A stretch of DNA of 9,233 bases from Sporosarcina sp. (GTDB lineage: Bacteria; Bacillota; Bacilli; Bacillales_A; Planococcaceae): contig JARIDM010000026.1 of the NCBI GenBank assembly GCA_029263945.1, positions 1-9,233 of the forward strand, in the 5' to 3' direction. Below the pieces are notes generated by a model. The model was given only the letters and a program-made list of their open reading frames with translations, had not been told where the DNA came from and did no database searches. Below, in pieces: positions 1 through 6,469 of the stretch (position 1 is its first letter; the number at the start of each line of letters is the position of its first letter). The translations under genes were made by a program, and so were the position numbers.

Positions 1-413
1 TGGAAGTGTTGCTGAAGAAAATGTCTGATCGACAAGGCGAGTTCCTGTTAATTGCGGCGGGGTACGAAAAAGAAATGGATCGTTTCTTAGACAGCAACCC
101 CGGCCTCCGTCGACGGTTCGGTCTCACGTTACATTTTGAAGATTATACGCCAAAAGAGTTACTAGAGATTACCGAACTTTATAGTAAAGGGTACACCGTA
201 ACAGATGAAGCAAAGTGTGCATTAGTTCGTCACTATGAAGCGATTTATGCGCGTAGAGATAGCCACTTCGGAAATGCGGGTCTTGCTAAAAAAATAGCGA
301 AAGAAATGATGCGTAAAGTCGATTACCGGATGGCTGTGGCGAGCAATAAACAACATACGCTTGCACTCGAAAAGGAAATTACGATGGAGGATGTCGTTCT
401 GTTGGAGAGTTGA
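1..413 (+). CDS. AAA+ ATPase, SpoVK/CbbX-like, C-terminal part (5' end outside window)
   Basis: Partial gene: the frame is open from the first base, so only the last ~136 codons are present and the Walker A and B motifs lie upstream. What remains reads as the second half of a CbbX/SpoVK-family AAA+ module. A sensor-1 strand (LLIAAGY) is followed by FLDSNPGLRRRF, with the arginines expected for the finger that reaches the neighbouring subunit's ATP. The C-terminal helical lid has FGNAGLAKKIAKE, matching the usual GNAR/GNAG sensor-2 region. Family members form hexameric ATP-driven remodelling rings; SpoVK acts in sporulation and CbbX activates Rubisco. Which client this one acts on cannot be told. 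The ATG/GTG codons near position 6 are internal to the domain and are not starts. The gene ends 28 bp before a clear terminator. Family assignment is firm; the name spoVK is not certain. Confidence 0.8.
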   Translation, partial: EVLLKKMSDRQGEFLLIAAGYEKEMDRFLDSNPGLRRRFGLTLHFEDYTPKELLEITELYSKGYTVTDEAKCALVRHYEAIYARRDSHFGNAGLAKKIAKEMMRKVDYRMAVASNKQHTLALEKEITMEDVVLLES

Positions 414-441
414 ATGATTTGTTGAATACACAAGCACTACA

Positions 442-485
442 AAAAGCCATTGGAAGGTGATTTCCCAGTGGCTTTTAATTTTTTT
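442..485. terminator. Bidirectional rho-independent terminator
   Basis: A 12-bp stem AAAAGCCATTGG (442-453) pairs with CCAGTGGCTTTT (465-476), with one G-U pair and an 11-nt loop, followed by a T-run at 479-485. On the minus strand the same stem is followed by TTTTTG, so it can also stop the convergent gene at 579-1058. It sits between the converging AAA+ ATPase gene and the minus-strand membrane protein gene. Confidence 0.85.
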
Positions 486-578
486 ACTTGTTTGAGACGC
501 GTCAACCTTCTTCACGTAACTTCGCAACCAGTTAACAAAAACTAGCCTGTATTTTAATGCAAAGAAGATGCGGTTCGT

Positions 579-1058
579 TTATTCTTTTTCAAGTTTACTT
601 GGAATTCCTAAGCTTTCGTATGTCTTCCAGAATTTAGTTCGATGCATACTTACGACATATTCATAATCTCGCCAATTCTCTGCTACCAGTGCTTTGTCCC
701 CGATGTATTCATTTTCTAGACTGAGGATTTTGTCTTTAATGTCTTGAACCGATACGACATCTTGGAAGCGCTTCGTAGTGTCATCTGCTTTAAAAGTGGT
801 TTCTTTTAAAGGCACTACTTCAAACGAATTTGTCCCTAACGGTAAGTGCAAGGTAATGCTCACTGTGTAAGACGCACGTGGAATAAAGTCTGTTTCGAAC
901 CAATAAGCAAGTTGTTCTCCGCTTTCTTCAATACCCGCACTTACGGTTACACCAGTTGTAGGTTCTGGATAATTGTTAAATTGAAAAAATGCGACAGCTG
1001 TAAGAATGATGAGTAATCCTGCAACTAGTAGAACGGCTAATTTCATGCTTCTTTTCAT
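579..1058 (-). CDS. Membrane-anchored extracytoplasmic protein of unknown function
   Basis: A 159-residue protein that I do not recognise. Residues ~5-26 (KLAVLLVAGLLIILTAVAFFQ) form one hydrophobic segment after a positive MKRSMK start, which fits a signal anchor or uncleaved signal peptide; no lipobox cysteine is present. The rest (~27-159) is soluble and would face outside, with a beta-rich middle (GVTVSAGIEESGEQLAYWFETDF, YTVSITLHLPL) and a charged helical end (DIKDKILSLENEYIGDKALVAENWRDYEYVV). The start is set by a textbook AAGGAGG (1068-1074) nine bases before the ATG. It is monocistronic, convergent with the AAA+ ATPase gene and shares its terminator. A real gene is very likely; the function is open. 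Confidence 0.8.
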   Translation of the reverse strand: MKRSMKLAVLLVAGLLIILTAVAFFQFNNYPEPTTGVTVSAGIEESGEQLAYWFETDFIPRASYTVSITLHLPLGTNSFEVVPLKETTFKADDTTKRFQDVVSVQDIKDKILSLENEYIGDKALVAENWRDYEYVVSMHRTKFWKTYESLGIPSKLEKE

Positions 1059-1098
1059 CAGGCGATTCCTCCTTCCTTCCTTTTCTTTACTTTACTGT

Positions 1099-1128
1099 AT
1101 CATATAGCCATTGTAAAATGCTGTTTAA
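1099..1128 (-). promoter_or_regulatory. Possible sigma-A promoter for the minus-strand membrane protein gene
   Basis: On the minus strand a TATGAT -10 (1099-1104) lies 18 bp downstream of a poor -35, TTAAAC (1123-1128). The -10 is ~40 bp upstream of the gene's start and ~25 bp upstream of its AAGGAGG. The -10 is good and the -35 weak, so this is only a plausible call. Confidence 0.35.
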
Positions 1129-1541
1129 TTTTTGATTTAAAGTTGTTCGGCTAATGGATTCATTAATTTATGAAGAAGATATTCATACTGGTTCTTCTGT
1201 GAAATTTATCCTTTCTGCTATACTCAAGATAACCTATTTTAAAAAGTAGGAAGAAGGATTTATCTAAAAGTAGGAAATCAGACAAGTGATACGATCTTTT
1301 TTATACGCATAACACAAAATTAATTGTTGGAAATACTCAATTGGAAGAAGAGTTTCTCTTTGACGCAGATTATCCAGAATTACGTATTATATATTATGTT
1401 AGAAATAAACAAGATTCAAAATTCATCAGGTGCCTGGTACTAGGTATTTAGAATTTTTCCCAAGAAGAAATGGGAAGTGTTTTGTGATCTAGTTGTTTCA
1501 TTGTACGAATCACTTTTGATAACAATAGAGTTGGAAATTTA
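1129..1541. other. AT-rich intergenic stretch with possible gene debris
   Basis: About 410 bp without an intact gene. Two short plus-strand open stretches look protein-like but have no ribosome binding site. One is 1154-1249, giving MDSLIYEEDIHTGSSVKFIL and a hydrophobic tail. The other is 1290-1451, open between stops, including QLEEEFLFDADYPELRIIYY. They lie in different frames and could be pieces of one decayed gene, but I cannot name a parent family. The second piece runs into the GTGCCTGGTAC repeat. A small hairpin, TTCCCA (1457-1462) with TGGGAA (1471-1476), lacks a convincing T-run. No clear promoter for the downstream nuclease gene is visible. Confidence 0.35.
1429..1462. repeat. Degenerate copy of a GTGCCTGGYAC palindromic repeat unit
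   Basis: AGGTGCCTGGTACTAG (1429-1444) shares AGGTGCCTGG with the left arm, and GGTACTAG plus a following TTAGAATT with the right arm and flank, of the larger palindrome at 5299-5350. It reads as a collapsed single-arm version in which the central part is missing. From memory, GTGCCTGGCAC-type units are dispersed in many Bacillales genomes, but here only the two local copies are direct evidence. Confidence 0.5.
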
Positions 1542-1562
1542 ATGAAAAGAGTGGGATACTTC

Positions 1563-2714
1563 ATGAATATTTTTAAGGTATTATCGTCGAACGATGGCAC
1601 AATTACCGAACCTAACGTAAGTTCTTTTTTAGCTTACCTGTTAGATCCAAATGAAAATCATGGCCTTGGGTCGACCTTTCTAGAATTATTTTTGAAAGGG
1701 TTTATAGATAGAAAGCCGAATGACTATGAAGACTTAATTTATAACGGGGACATACGAGATTTATCACGAAATTCTGGCTTTGACGTACGTGTCCAAGCAG
1801 AGGTTAAACTAATCGTCATTGATGATGGTGTCAAGAGAAAAACGAGAGATATTGATATCTTAATAGAATTAATTGATAAGACCAATCGTGAAAATACACC
1901 GTATGTTTTCGCAATTGAAAATAAAATAAATGATGCTGCGATTATGAAGGGTGATAATCAGTTGAATGAAGAAGTTGTTGGTCTTTTAAACTACTACGAG
2001 GACAGCAGTCCCTTCCTGACATTTATTTATTTGACCCCCTCATTCTCAAACAGGGCAGCAGTAGAATATACTGAACTCTTACAATTTATTGAGCAGCAAA
2101 ACCATCTAATCTCTACCTTTCACATTGCGTGGGGGACGGATAAAAAAGAGGATGCTGATACGACAATTTCAGCGCTTATTTCAAGGCTTTTACAAGAAGA
2201 GTCTGTGGGCAAGATAGAACCAATGTATGACTATACAAAGCATACGCTAAAATCTTTTGTTTCCTTTATTTATTCCGCCTTCAAATCATATCAAGAAGAA
2301 AAAATACTGAATCGACAGAAATCGGATTATGGACAACCCTTTATTCAGTATGTAAAGGACTTCTATCATGTCATGCCATTTGATAAGGACATTCACCATG
2401 ATGAGCTGAAAAAAGCGGTAGCAGATTCGATTCTGTCAACGAGCGGGCTGACCGTTAAAAGTGCTAATTTTGACAAGTCCTATGTCGTCAATTATCCTTC
2501 ACGTCAACATTACGGCGTGAATGGTCCAAGGAATGAAGCGAAGAATCTGTTTTATTTTCCGAATGAAAATAACCGGACAATTATTCGTAAATTAGATATG
2601 AATAATTTGCCAGAAGGGATTTATATCTACTGGAGAGACAAGGAATATGCCAATTCCCTTGGGAAGGAATTATTGACAGTTATTTTTGAGGAAGTCAAAA
2701 TGTTAGACAGCTAA
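1563..2714 (+). CDS. Orphan PD-(D/E)XK nuclease superfamily protein (PF14281-like)
   Basis: A 383-residue protein beginning MNIFKVLSSNDG. The N-terminal segment EPNVSSFLAYLLDPNENHGLG is typical of the PDDEXK_4 type of uncharacterised nuclease-fold proteins. The catalytic core is visible: RDIDILIEL supplies the acidic residue (~D96 or D98), and after ~20 residues FAIENKIN gives the E-x-K pair (~E119, K121). A following Q-rich helix (DNQLNEEVVGLLNYYE) fits the fold's conserved glutamine. The C-terminal ~200 residues have no motif I recognise. An in-frame ATG at 1542 would add MKRVGYF; I prefer 1563 because it gives the family-typical N-terminus, though neither start has a strong ribosome binding site (GAGTGGG lies before 1563). 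Cellular role unknown; a defence or DNA-processing role is inference from the fold and from the neighbouring toxin-antitoxin remains. No methyltransferase or helicase partner lies nearby. Confidence 0.8.
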   Translation: MNIFKVLSSNDGTITEPNVSSFLAYLLDPNENHGLGSTFLELFLKGFIDRKPNDYEDLIYNGDIRDLSRNSGFDVRVQAEVKLIVIDDGVKRKTRDIDILIELIDKTNRENTPYVFAIENKINDAAIMKGDNQLNEEVVGLLNYYEDSSPFLTFIYLTPSFSNRAAVEYTELLQFIEQQNHLISTFHIAWGTDKKEDADTTISALISRLLQEESVGKIEPMYDYTKHTLKSFVSFIYSAFKSYQEEKILNRQKSDYGQPFIQYVKDFYHVMPFDKDIHHDELKKAVADSILSTSGLTVKSANFDKSYVVNYPSRQHYGVNGPRNEAKNLFYFPNENNRTIIRKLDMNNLPEGIYIYWRDKEYANSLGKELLTVIFEEVKMLDS

Positions 2715-2782
2715 GTCTTCAAGACCCTATTTGTCATATGCCTGACCATACACGAAAAGTCATTCGCAATGGAGGTTCCAGT

Positions 2783-2896
2783 ATGAAGAAAAAGAAACGT
2801 AAACAAAAACAGCAGATGTACGCTGTGCTAAATGAGCAACGTGCATCTGTAATTGAATCGATTAAAGATAGGGGAAGTGTATTCGGATATGAATGA
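2783..2896 (+). pseudogene. MntA-like antitoxin, C-terminal stub (37 residues)
   Basis: The frame reads QQMYAVLNEQRASVIESIKD and ends RGSVFGYE, which resembles the extreme C-terminus of MntA-type nucleotidyltransferase antitoxins (family knowledge, not searched). The nucleotidyltransferase domain with its GSxxxG and DxD motifs is absent; instead the frame begins MKKKKRKQKQ. The stop overlaps the hepT start by 8 bp (ATGAATGA), the normal mntA-hepT arrangement. A good GGAGG (2771-2775) lies 7 bp before ATG 2783, so a 37-residue basic peptide may still be made. The frame is also open upstream to an ATG at 2738 that lacks a binding site. It is most likely a deletion remnant that acquired a new start. 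Alternatively it is an unrelated small protein, but its position directly before hepT argues against that. Confidence 0.55.
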
Positions 2897-3258
2897 TGTC
2901 TTGCTCAATAAAGTGGCTGTCATTGAACGGTGTTTAAAACGTATTCATGATGTGTACGAAGGAAGACAGTATCATACTTAATATTCAGCGAGCTTGTGAA
3001 GCGAGTATTGATTTATCGATGCATATTGTAAGTGAACGTAAACTAGGTGTGACTCATGCAAGCCGCGATGCATTTAGATTTTTGCAAGAAGCGAAATTGA
3101 TTGAAGAGGACTTGGCAATGTCTTTAATGAATATGGTAGGCTTTTGTAATATTGCTGTGCATGACGACCAAACACTCGACCTTGCCATTTTAGAAGCCAT
3201 TTTAAAAGATCATATTGATGATTTTAAGGCGTTTTCAAAGATTATTTTACAACTTTGA
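2889..3258 (+). pseudogene. hepT: HepT-like (DUF86/HEPN) toxin, frameshifted and motif-dead
   Basis: Two frames together give a HepT protein. Frame one, from ATG 2889, encodes MNDVLLNKVAVIERCLKRIH and DVYEG, then stops at 2979-2981. Frame two, from about 2956, continues TKEDSIILNIQRACEASIDL to the end at 3258. From family memory roughly ten residues are missing at the junction, so this is a deletion with frameshift rather than a single-base slip. Intact HepT is a HEPN RNase whose RX4HXY motif cleaves RNA, and whose tyrosine is AMPylated by MntA. Here the motif reads CNIAVHDD: arginine is cysteine (TGT, 3145-3147), histidine is kept (3160-3162) and tyrosine is aspartate (GAC, 3166-3168). The ATGATG at 2947 could start a 103-residue fragment but has no binding site. 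A functional toxin is very unlikely. Confidence 0.75.
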
Positions 3259-3315
3259 AAAGAGCTTGTGCGGCCTACAATTGGAAAATGATTCGAAATA
3301 GGTATCAATCTAATG

Positions 3316-3355
3316 ATAACGACTACTCAAGATAAATGAGCAGTCGTTATTTTTT
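3316..3355 (+). terminator. Rho-independent terminator after the hepT remnant
   Basis: A 14-bp stem ATAACGACTACTCA (3316-3329) pairs with TGAGCAGTCGTTAT (3337-3350) with a single A-C mismatch and a 7-nt loop, and is followed by TTTTTT (3350-3355). It closes the nuclease/toxin-antitoxin islet before the diguanylate cyclase promoter. Confidence 0.9.
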
Positions 3356-3434
3356 GTATGCTCATAAAAACCATGAAAAATGGCTAAGCGTTTTTTAAGG
3401 TGACAGAAAATTCTATCTTGATGAGTTTAATTCA

Positions 3435-3443
3435 TGGTATAAT
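3435..3443 (+). promoter_or_regulatory. Extended -10 promoter for the diguanylate cyclase gene
   Basis: TGGTATAAT contains a perfect TATAAT (3438-3443) preceded by the TGn extension. No good -35 lies at the normal 17-bp spacing (ATCTTG at 3415-3420), which fits extended -10 promoters that do not need one. It ends ~43 bp upstream of the chosen start codon. Confidence 0.55.
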
Positions 3444-3485
3444 AGGTGTAGTACTAATGACATGCCAACGGAAGTGGGTGTTACG

Positions 3486-5288
3486 ATGAAGTTATTTTTA
3501 AAAAATTCAAGAATATCCTTATTTCTCCTGCTTGTGACAATAATTTTGACATTGAGTTTCTATGTACCGACAGTTGATGTGGGGGGGAATGAGGCTTCAT
3601 CAGCGCCACTAGATCTAGGCATGTATTACGAGATTTTGCGAGACCCGACAAATGCCATTACGATTGAAGAGCTTATTGCAGGTACGCAAGATTCTTCCTT
3701 TATGCCTAGTACAGAGAAGTATTTATCTTTTTTACATACAGATGATACAATTTGGCTGAAATTGGATGCAGCCGATCTGATTCAAGAGGGGTCGCAAACG
3801 CATTGGCTTGAATACAACGATAAGATCGAGCATCTCAATGTCTATGTCGTGAAAGAGGATGGTTCTTACGAGTTATTTGAAAGTGGACTGTATAATTTAG
3901 AAAGCCAACCATTTTCTTATCCTGCCTTACTTTTCCCAATTGAGGGTTCAGAAGTAAAGGAACTGTACTTGCAATTAAATGGTCAGTTGCCATTGGTTGT
4001 TTTTACTAAACTTTACGCCAATAACAGTTTTATAGAAACGGTGGTCTCTTATAAATTTTATTCGGGTAGTTTTTATGGCTTTTTATTGGCTTTAGGCCTG
4101 TACAACCTGTTCTTATACTTTTCATTTAAAGAGCGCGCTTATTTATATTACACGCTTTATATGTTCAGTTTCATGTTGTTCCAAGGCACGATGAATTCAT
4201 TTGATGTAGAACTGTTTGGACATATAGTGCCTCCTTGGTTGTTGACGAAAACCCTTGGCCTTAGTTGCAACGTCATGATTGTTTTTATGATTTTATTTGG
4301 CAAAAAGTTTCTTGACATTAACAAGCTCTTGCCAAGAAGCAATCGCCTCTTGAATGTAGGGGTTGGGCTCGCGGGATTGTCTACGATCGCTTTATTTGTC
4401 GGGGTTAACCAGTCTTTTACAGACATATTCATTACAACGATGGCGCTGTTCGTGCTGATCTTTTTGTGGGTCACGGCGCTACGTCTTTTCCTAAAAGGGC
4501 ATAAATCGGCTCGGTTCTACTTACTGGGTTGGAGTTTCTTGCTTTTCTCGATGATGATTCAAGCGTTGGTCATGCTTGGACTCTTGCCGATGTCTTTGGC
4601 AGTCTTTGAAGAAATTCCTGCTTACAGTGCAATGTTTGAAGCGTTAATCTTGTCATTTGCGTTGGTGGATAAGATTACTTTAATTATTAAAGAAAATCGA
4701 CAGACACAAAATGAGTTAAACGAAACGCTAGAAAAGAAAGTGCTTGCACGGACGGAGGAACTTGAAAAAATCCAAGTAGCACTACAGCATTTGGCAAATA
4801 CAGATCGACTTACACAAATTCCTAACCGTGTGTTACTTGACCGTGTATTGGAAAAGGAGTTTAGTCAATCGGATCCAGTTGATAACCCGTTATCGATTAT
4901 CTTAATTGATCTTGATTATTTTAAAAAGGTCAATGATACTTTTGGACATCAGGTAGGCGATGAAGTGTTAGTAGGAACGGCAAAGTTATTTAAAGCAGCC
5001 ATTCGTACTTCGGATACAATAGGTCGTTGGGGCGGAGAGGAGTTCCTTCTCATTTGTCCTGGGACACCCCTAACGGATGCGTTAGCACTTGCGGAAAAAA
5101 TCCGTATCACACTTGCGAACCACCATTTTCCAAAGGTAGGGAAAAAAACCGCGAGTTTTGGTGTTGCTACGCACATTCTTGGCGATACCTTACATTCCAT
5201 TATCTCGCGTAGTGACAAAGCTTTATATACTGCAAAAGAAAAGGGTCGGAACCGCGTAGCGCACATTAAGATGCGTGCAGATGTGTGA
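3486..5288 (+). CDS. 7TMR-DISM receptor diguanylate cyclase (c-di-GMP synthase)
   Basis: A 600-residue membrane enzyme predicted to make c-di-GMP from two GTP. An N-terminal membrane segment lies at ~9-27. An extracellular beta-rich 7TMR-DISMED2-like sensor follows at ~45-180 (DTIWLKLDAADL, HLNVYVV). Seven membrane helices span ~188-404 (SFYGFLLALGLYNLFLYFSF through ALILSFALVDKITLII), then a coiled coil at ~403-437 (NETLEKKVLARTEELEKIQ) and a GGDEF domain at ~438-597. Catalytic elements are intact: DRLTQIPNR, ILIDLDYFKKVNDTFGH with metal-binding D475, and RWGGEEF with GGEEF at 516-520. RTSD at 507-510, five residues before GGEEF, is the RxxD I-site, predicting product inhibition. An ATG at 3462 would add eight residues but lacks a binding site; 3486 is preferred, starting just before the hydrophobic segment. 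Single gene with its own promoter; ligand unknown. No EAL or HD-GYP phosphodiesterase partner lies nearby. Confidence 0.9.
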   Translation: MKLFLKNSRISLFLLLVTIILTLSFYVPTVDVGGNEASSAPLDLGMYYEILRDPTNAITIEELIAGTQDSSFMPSTEKYLSFLHTDDTIWLKLDAADLIQEGSQTHWLEYNDKIEHLNVYVVKEDGSYELFESGLYNLESQPFSYPALLFPIEGSEVKELYLQLNGQLPLVVFTKLYANNSFIETVVSYKFYSGSFYGFLLALGLYNLFLYFSFKERAYLYYTLYMFSFMLFQGTMNSFDVELFGHIVPPWLLTKTLGLSCNVMIVFMILFGKKFLDINKLLPRSNRLLNVGVGLAGLSTIALFVGVNQSFTDIFITTMALFVLIFLWVTALRLFLKGHKSARFYLLGWSFLLFSMMIQALVMLGLLPMSLAVFEEIPAYSAMFEALILSFALVDKITLIIKENRQTQNELNETLEKKVLARTEELEKIQVALQHLANTDRLTQIPNRVLLDRVLEKEFSQSDPVDNPLSIILIDLDYFKKVNDTFGHQVGDEVLVGTAKLFKAAIRTSDTIGRWGGEEFLLICPGTPLTDALALAEKIRITLANHHFPKVGKKTASFGVATHILGDTLHSIISRSDKALYTAKEKGRNRVAHIKMRADV

Positions 5289-5298
5289 TTTTTTCAAG

Positions 5299-5350
5299 CT
5301 AGGTGCCTGGCACAACGCTAATTCAGCATGCAGTTGTTGCCAGGTACTAG
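5299..5350. repeat. 52-bp imperfect palindrome of the GTGCCTGGCAC type
   Basis: The left arm CTAGGTGCCTGGCACAAC (5299-5316) is the approximate reverse complement of the right arm GTTGTTGCCAGGTACTAG (5333-5350), with two single-base bulges and one mismatch and a 16-nt centre. It fills the gap between two convergent genes and could act as a two-way transcript end, although no T-run follows. It shares sequence with 1429-1462. The layout resembles REP/MITE-like small palindromes; mobility is inference. Confidence 0.6.
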
Positions 5351-6214
5351 TTAGAATTCCTCAATGTCAAAAAACGAGTAAAAAGGTTCCTTTTCTAAGT
5401 CATTTAGTTCTAATTGGAAATCGAATTCTTTGCGTTGTTTATCGGTCATCGGGATGATGTGAATTGGAATCTCTTTTGATCGGGCAAGCTGTTTCAAATC
5501 GTTACTGACTGACAGACTGTAATCATCTAGAAAAAAATGATAAGAGATTTCTTGTGCATTTTTTGTCTGGAAAACAACGCGCCATTTAAAATAAGTTTCA
5601 CCAATGGGCTCAACTATAGAAGTGTATTTCACAAAAGGTTGGAAAACGATCAAATCTATATCCGTATAAGGGATTACTTGTTCCTCACCGTTCCAGTGAT
5701 GCGTAATGAGCCCATCAACTTCATGGACGCCGCGGTAGTCCATCCACATCATATACTGATAACCAGCGTAGAAGAGCGTAACGATAACGGCGCTCATTGC
5801 AATGCCTGTTTTCCATTTCAAAGTCGTGTCATAAAAAGGAAAAGCAAACAGCAACATGAGAATAAAAATAAATACGAGTGAAAAACCATTCATTTCAGGA
5901 TTGGAAATTGTTTCGAATAAGACAAAACCATTGTTAGAAAATGTGTTTTCCTTTAGTGTTTGATAGCCTTCGATAGAAAGTAGCAGGCCTGGAATGAGGA
6001 TTACCCCGTATACATAGGCCCAAATCCACCGAAGCCCATTTTTTCTCATTTTAATTAAATTGGCTCTTGTCAGCTGGCCGATTATGTAAAGCGGGAAGCT
6101 AATTAGAAAAATAATAAATAGCGATCCTTTGGCGTCCTCATAAAAAGAAAATATAGCCCCAAACGCAATGAATAAACTAAATATAATTAATAAGATTCCG
6201 AAATTTTTTCTCAT
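5351..6214 (-). CDS. Polytopic membrane protein with C-terminal soluble domain, unknown function
   Basis: A 287-residue protein that I do not recognise at family level. About five hydrophobic segments are visible (~5-24, 31-48, 62-80, 108-126 and 134-152), followed by a soluble region of ~130 residues rich in beta strands and aromatics (DGLITHHWNGEEQVIPYTDI, YFKWRVVFQTKNAQEISYHF). That tail resembles bacterial PH-like domains in the way an ITxxx..IPYxDI pattern leads into a KWRV strand, but this is a weak inference. The start is set by AGAGGTG (6220-6226) five bases before ATG 6214; an upstream in-frame start at 6262 would add residues with no binding site and is rejected. The gene is convergent with the diguanylate cyclase gene, and its stop codon directly abuts the palindrome at 5299-5350. 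Probably monocistronic. Confidence 0.75.
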   Translation of the reverse strand: MRKNFGILLIIFSLFIAFGAIFSFYEDAKGSLFIIFLISFPLYIIGQLTRANLIKMRKNGLRWIWAYVYGVILIPGLLLSIEGYQTLKENTFSNNGFVLFETISNPEMNGFSLVFIFILMLLFAFPFYDTTLKWKTGIAMSAVIVTLFYAGYQYMMWMDYRGVHEVDGLITHHWNGEEQVIPYTDIDLIVFQPFVKYTSIVEPIGETYFKWRVVFQTKNAQEISYHFFLDDYSLSVSNDLKQLARSKEIPIHIIPMTDKQRKEFDFQLELNDLEKEPFYSFFDIEEF

Positions 6215-6226
6215 TTGTTCACCTCT

Positions 6227-6469
6227 ACTATGTATACGTATTTGTAAAATGGAAAGATTCAAATCACCATCAATTCAGAAGAACTAAGCAATCGCTCTTT
6301 TTATTATACCGATTATTCAAGACGAATGCGGGACTTTTCCGTACACACTTCAATTTATTGATGATCGGGTTTTATGGCTCAACCGATATGTTTACGTCAT
6401 TGTAGCAAATGAACTGAATGATTGAATCCTAACTTAGTGAACCTAAATACTAAATGGGAAATATTACAC
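6227..6469. other. Divergent intergenic region upstream of the SOS operon
   Basis: No intact gene is seen. The plus strand is open from about 6289 to the stop at 6422-6424, including FPYTLQFIDDRVLWLNRYVY, which looks protein-like but has no start codon with a binding site; it may be debris of a lost gene. A weak hairpin around 6363-6391 (ATCGGGTT with AACCGAT) has no T-run. No convincing promoter for the minus-strand membrane protein gene could be picked. Confidence 0.3.

Noticed and set aside
222..527. Minus-strand open frame of 101 codons
   Set aside because: It lies antisense to the AAA+ ATPase gene and spans the terminator, with no ribosome binding site and no recognisable protein features.
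1493..1529. Possible promoter for the nuclease gene (TTGTTT or TTGTAC with GATAAC)
   Set aside because: The spacings and -10 matches are poor; it cannot be told from AT-rich background.
2717..2725. Small palindrome TCTTCAAGA after the nuclease gene
   Set aside because: A 4-bp stem with no T-run; too weak to be a terminator.
4157..4474. Minus-strand open frame inside the diguanylate cyclase gene
   Set aside because: Antisense shadow of the seven-helix region; no binding site and an unlikely composition.
4949..5266. Minus-strand open frame over the GGDEF domain
   Set aside because: Antisense shadow of a strongly conserved coding region.
5537..5881. Plus-strand open frame of 114 codons
   Set aside because: Antisense to the minus-strand membrane protein gene, which has a clear binding site and hydrophobic segments; the plus frame has neither.
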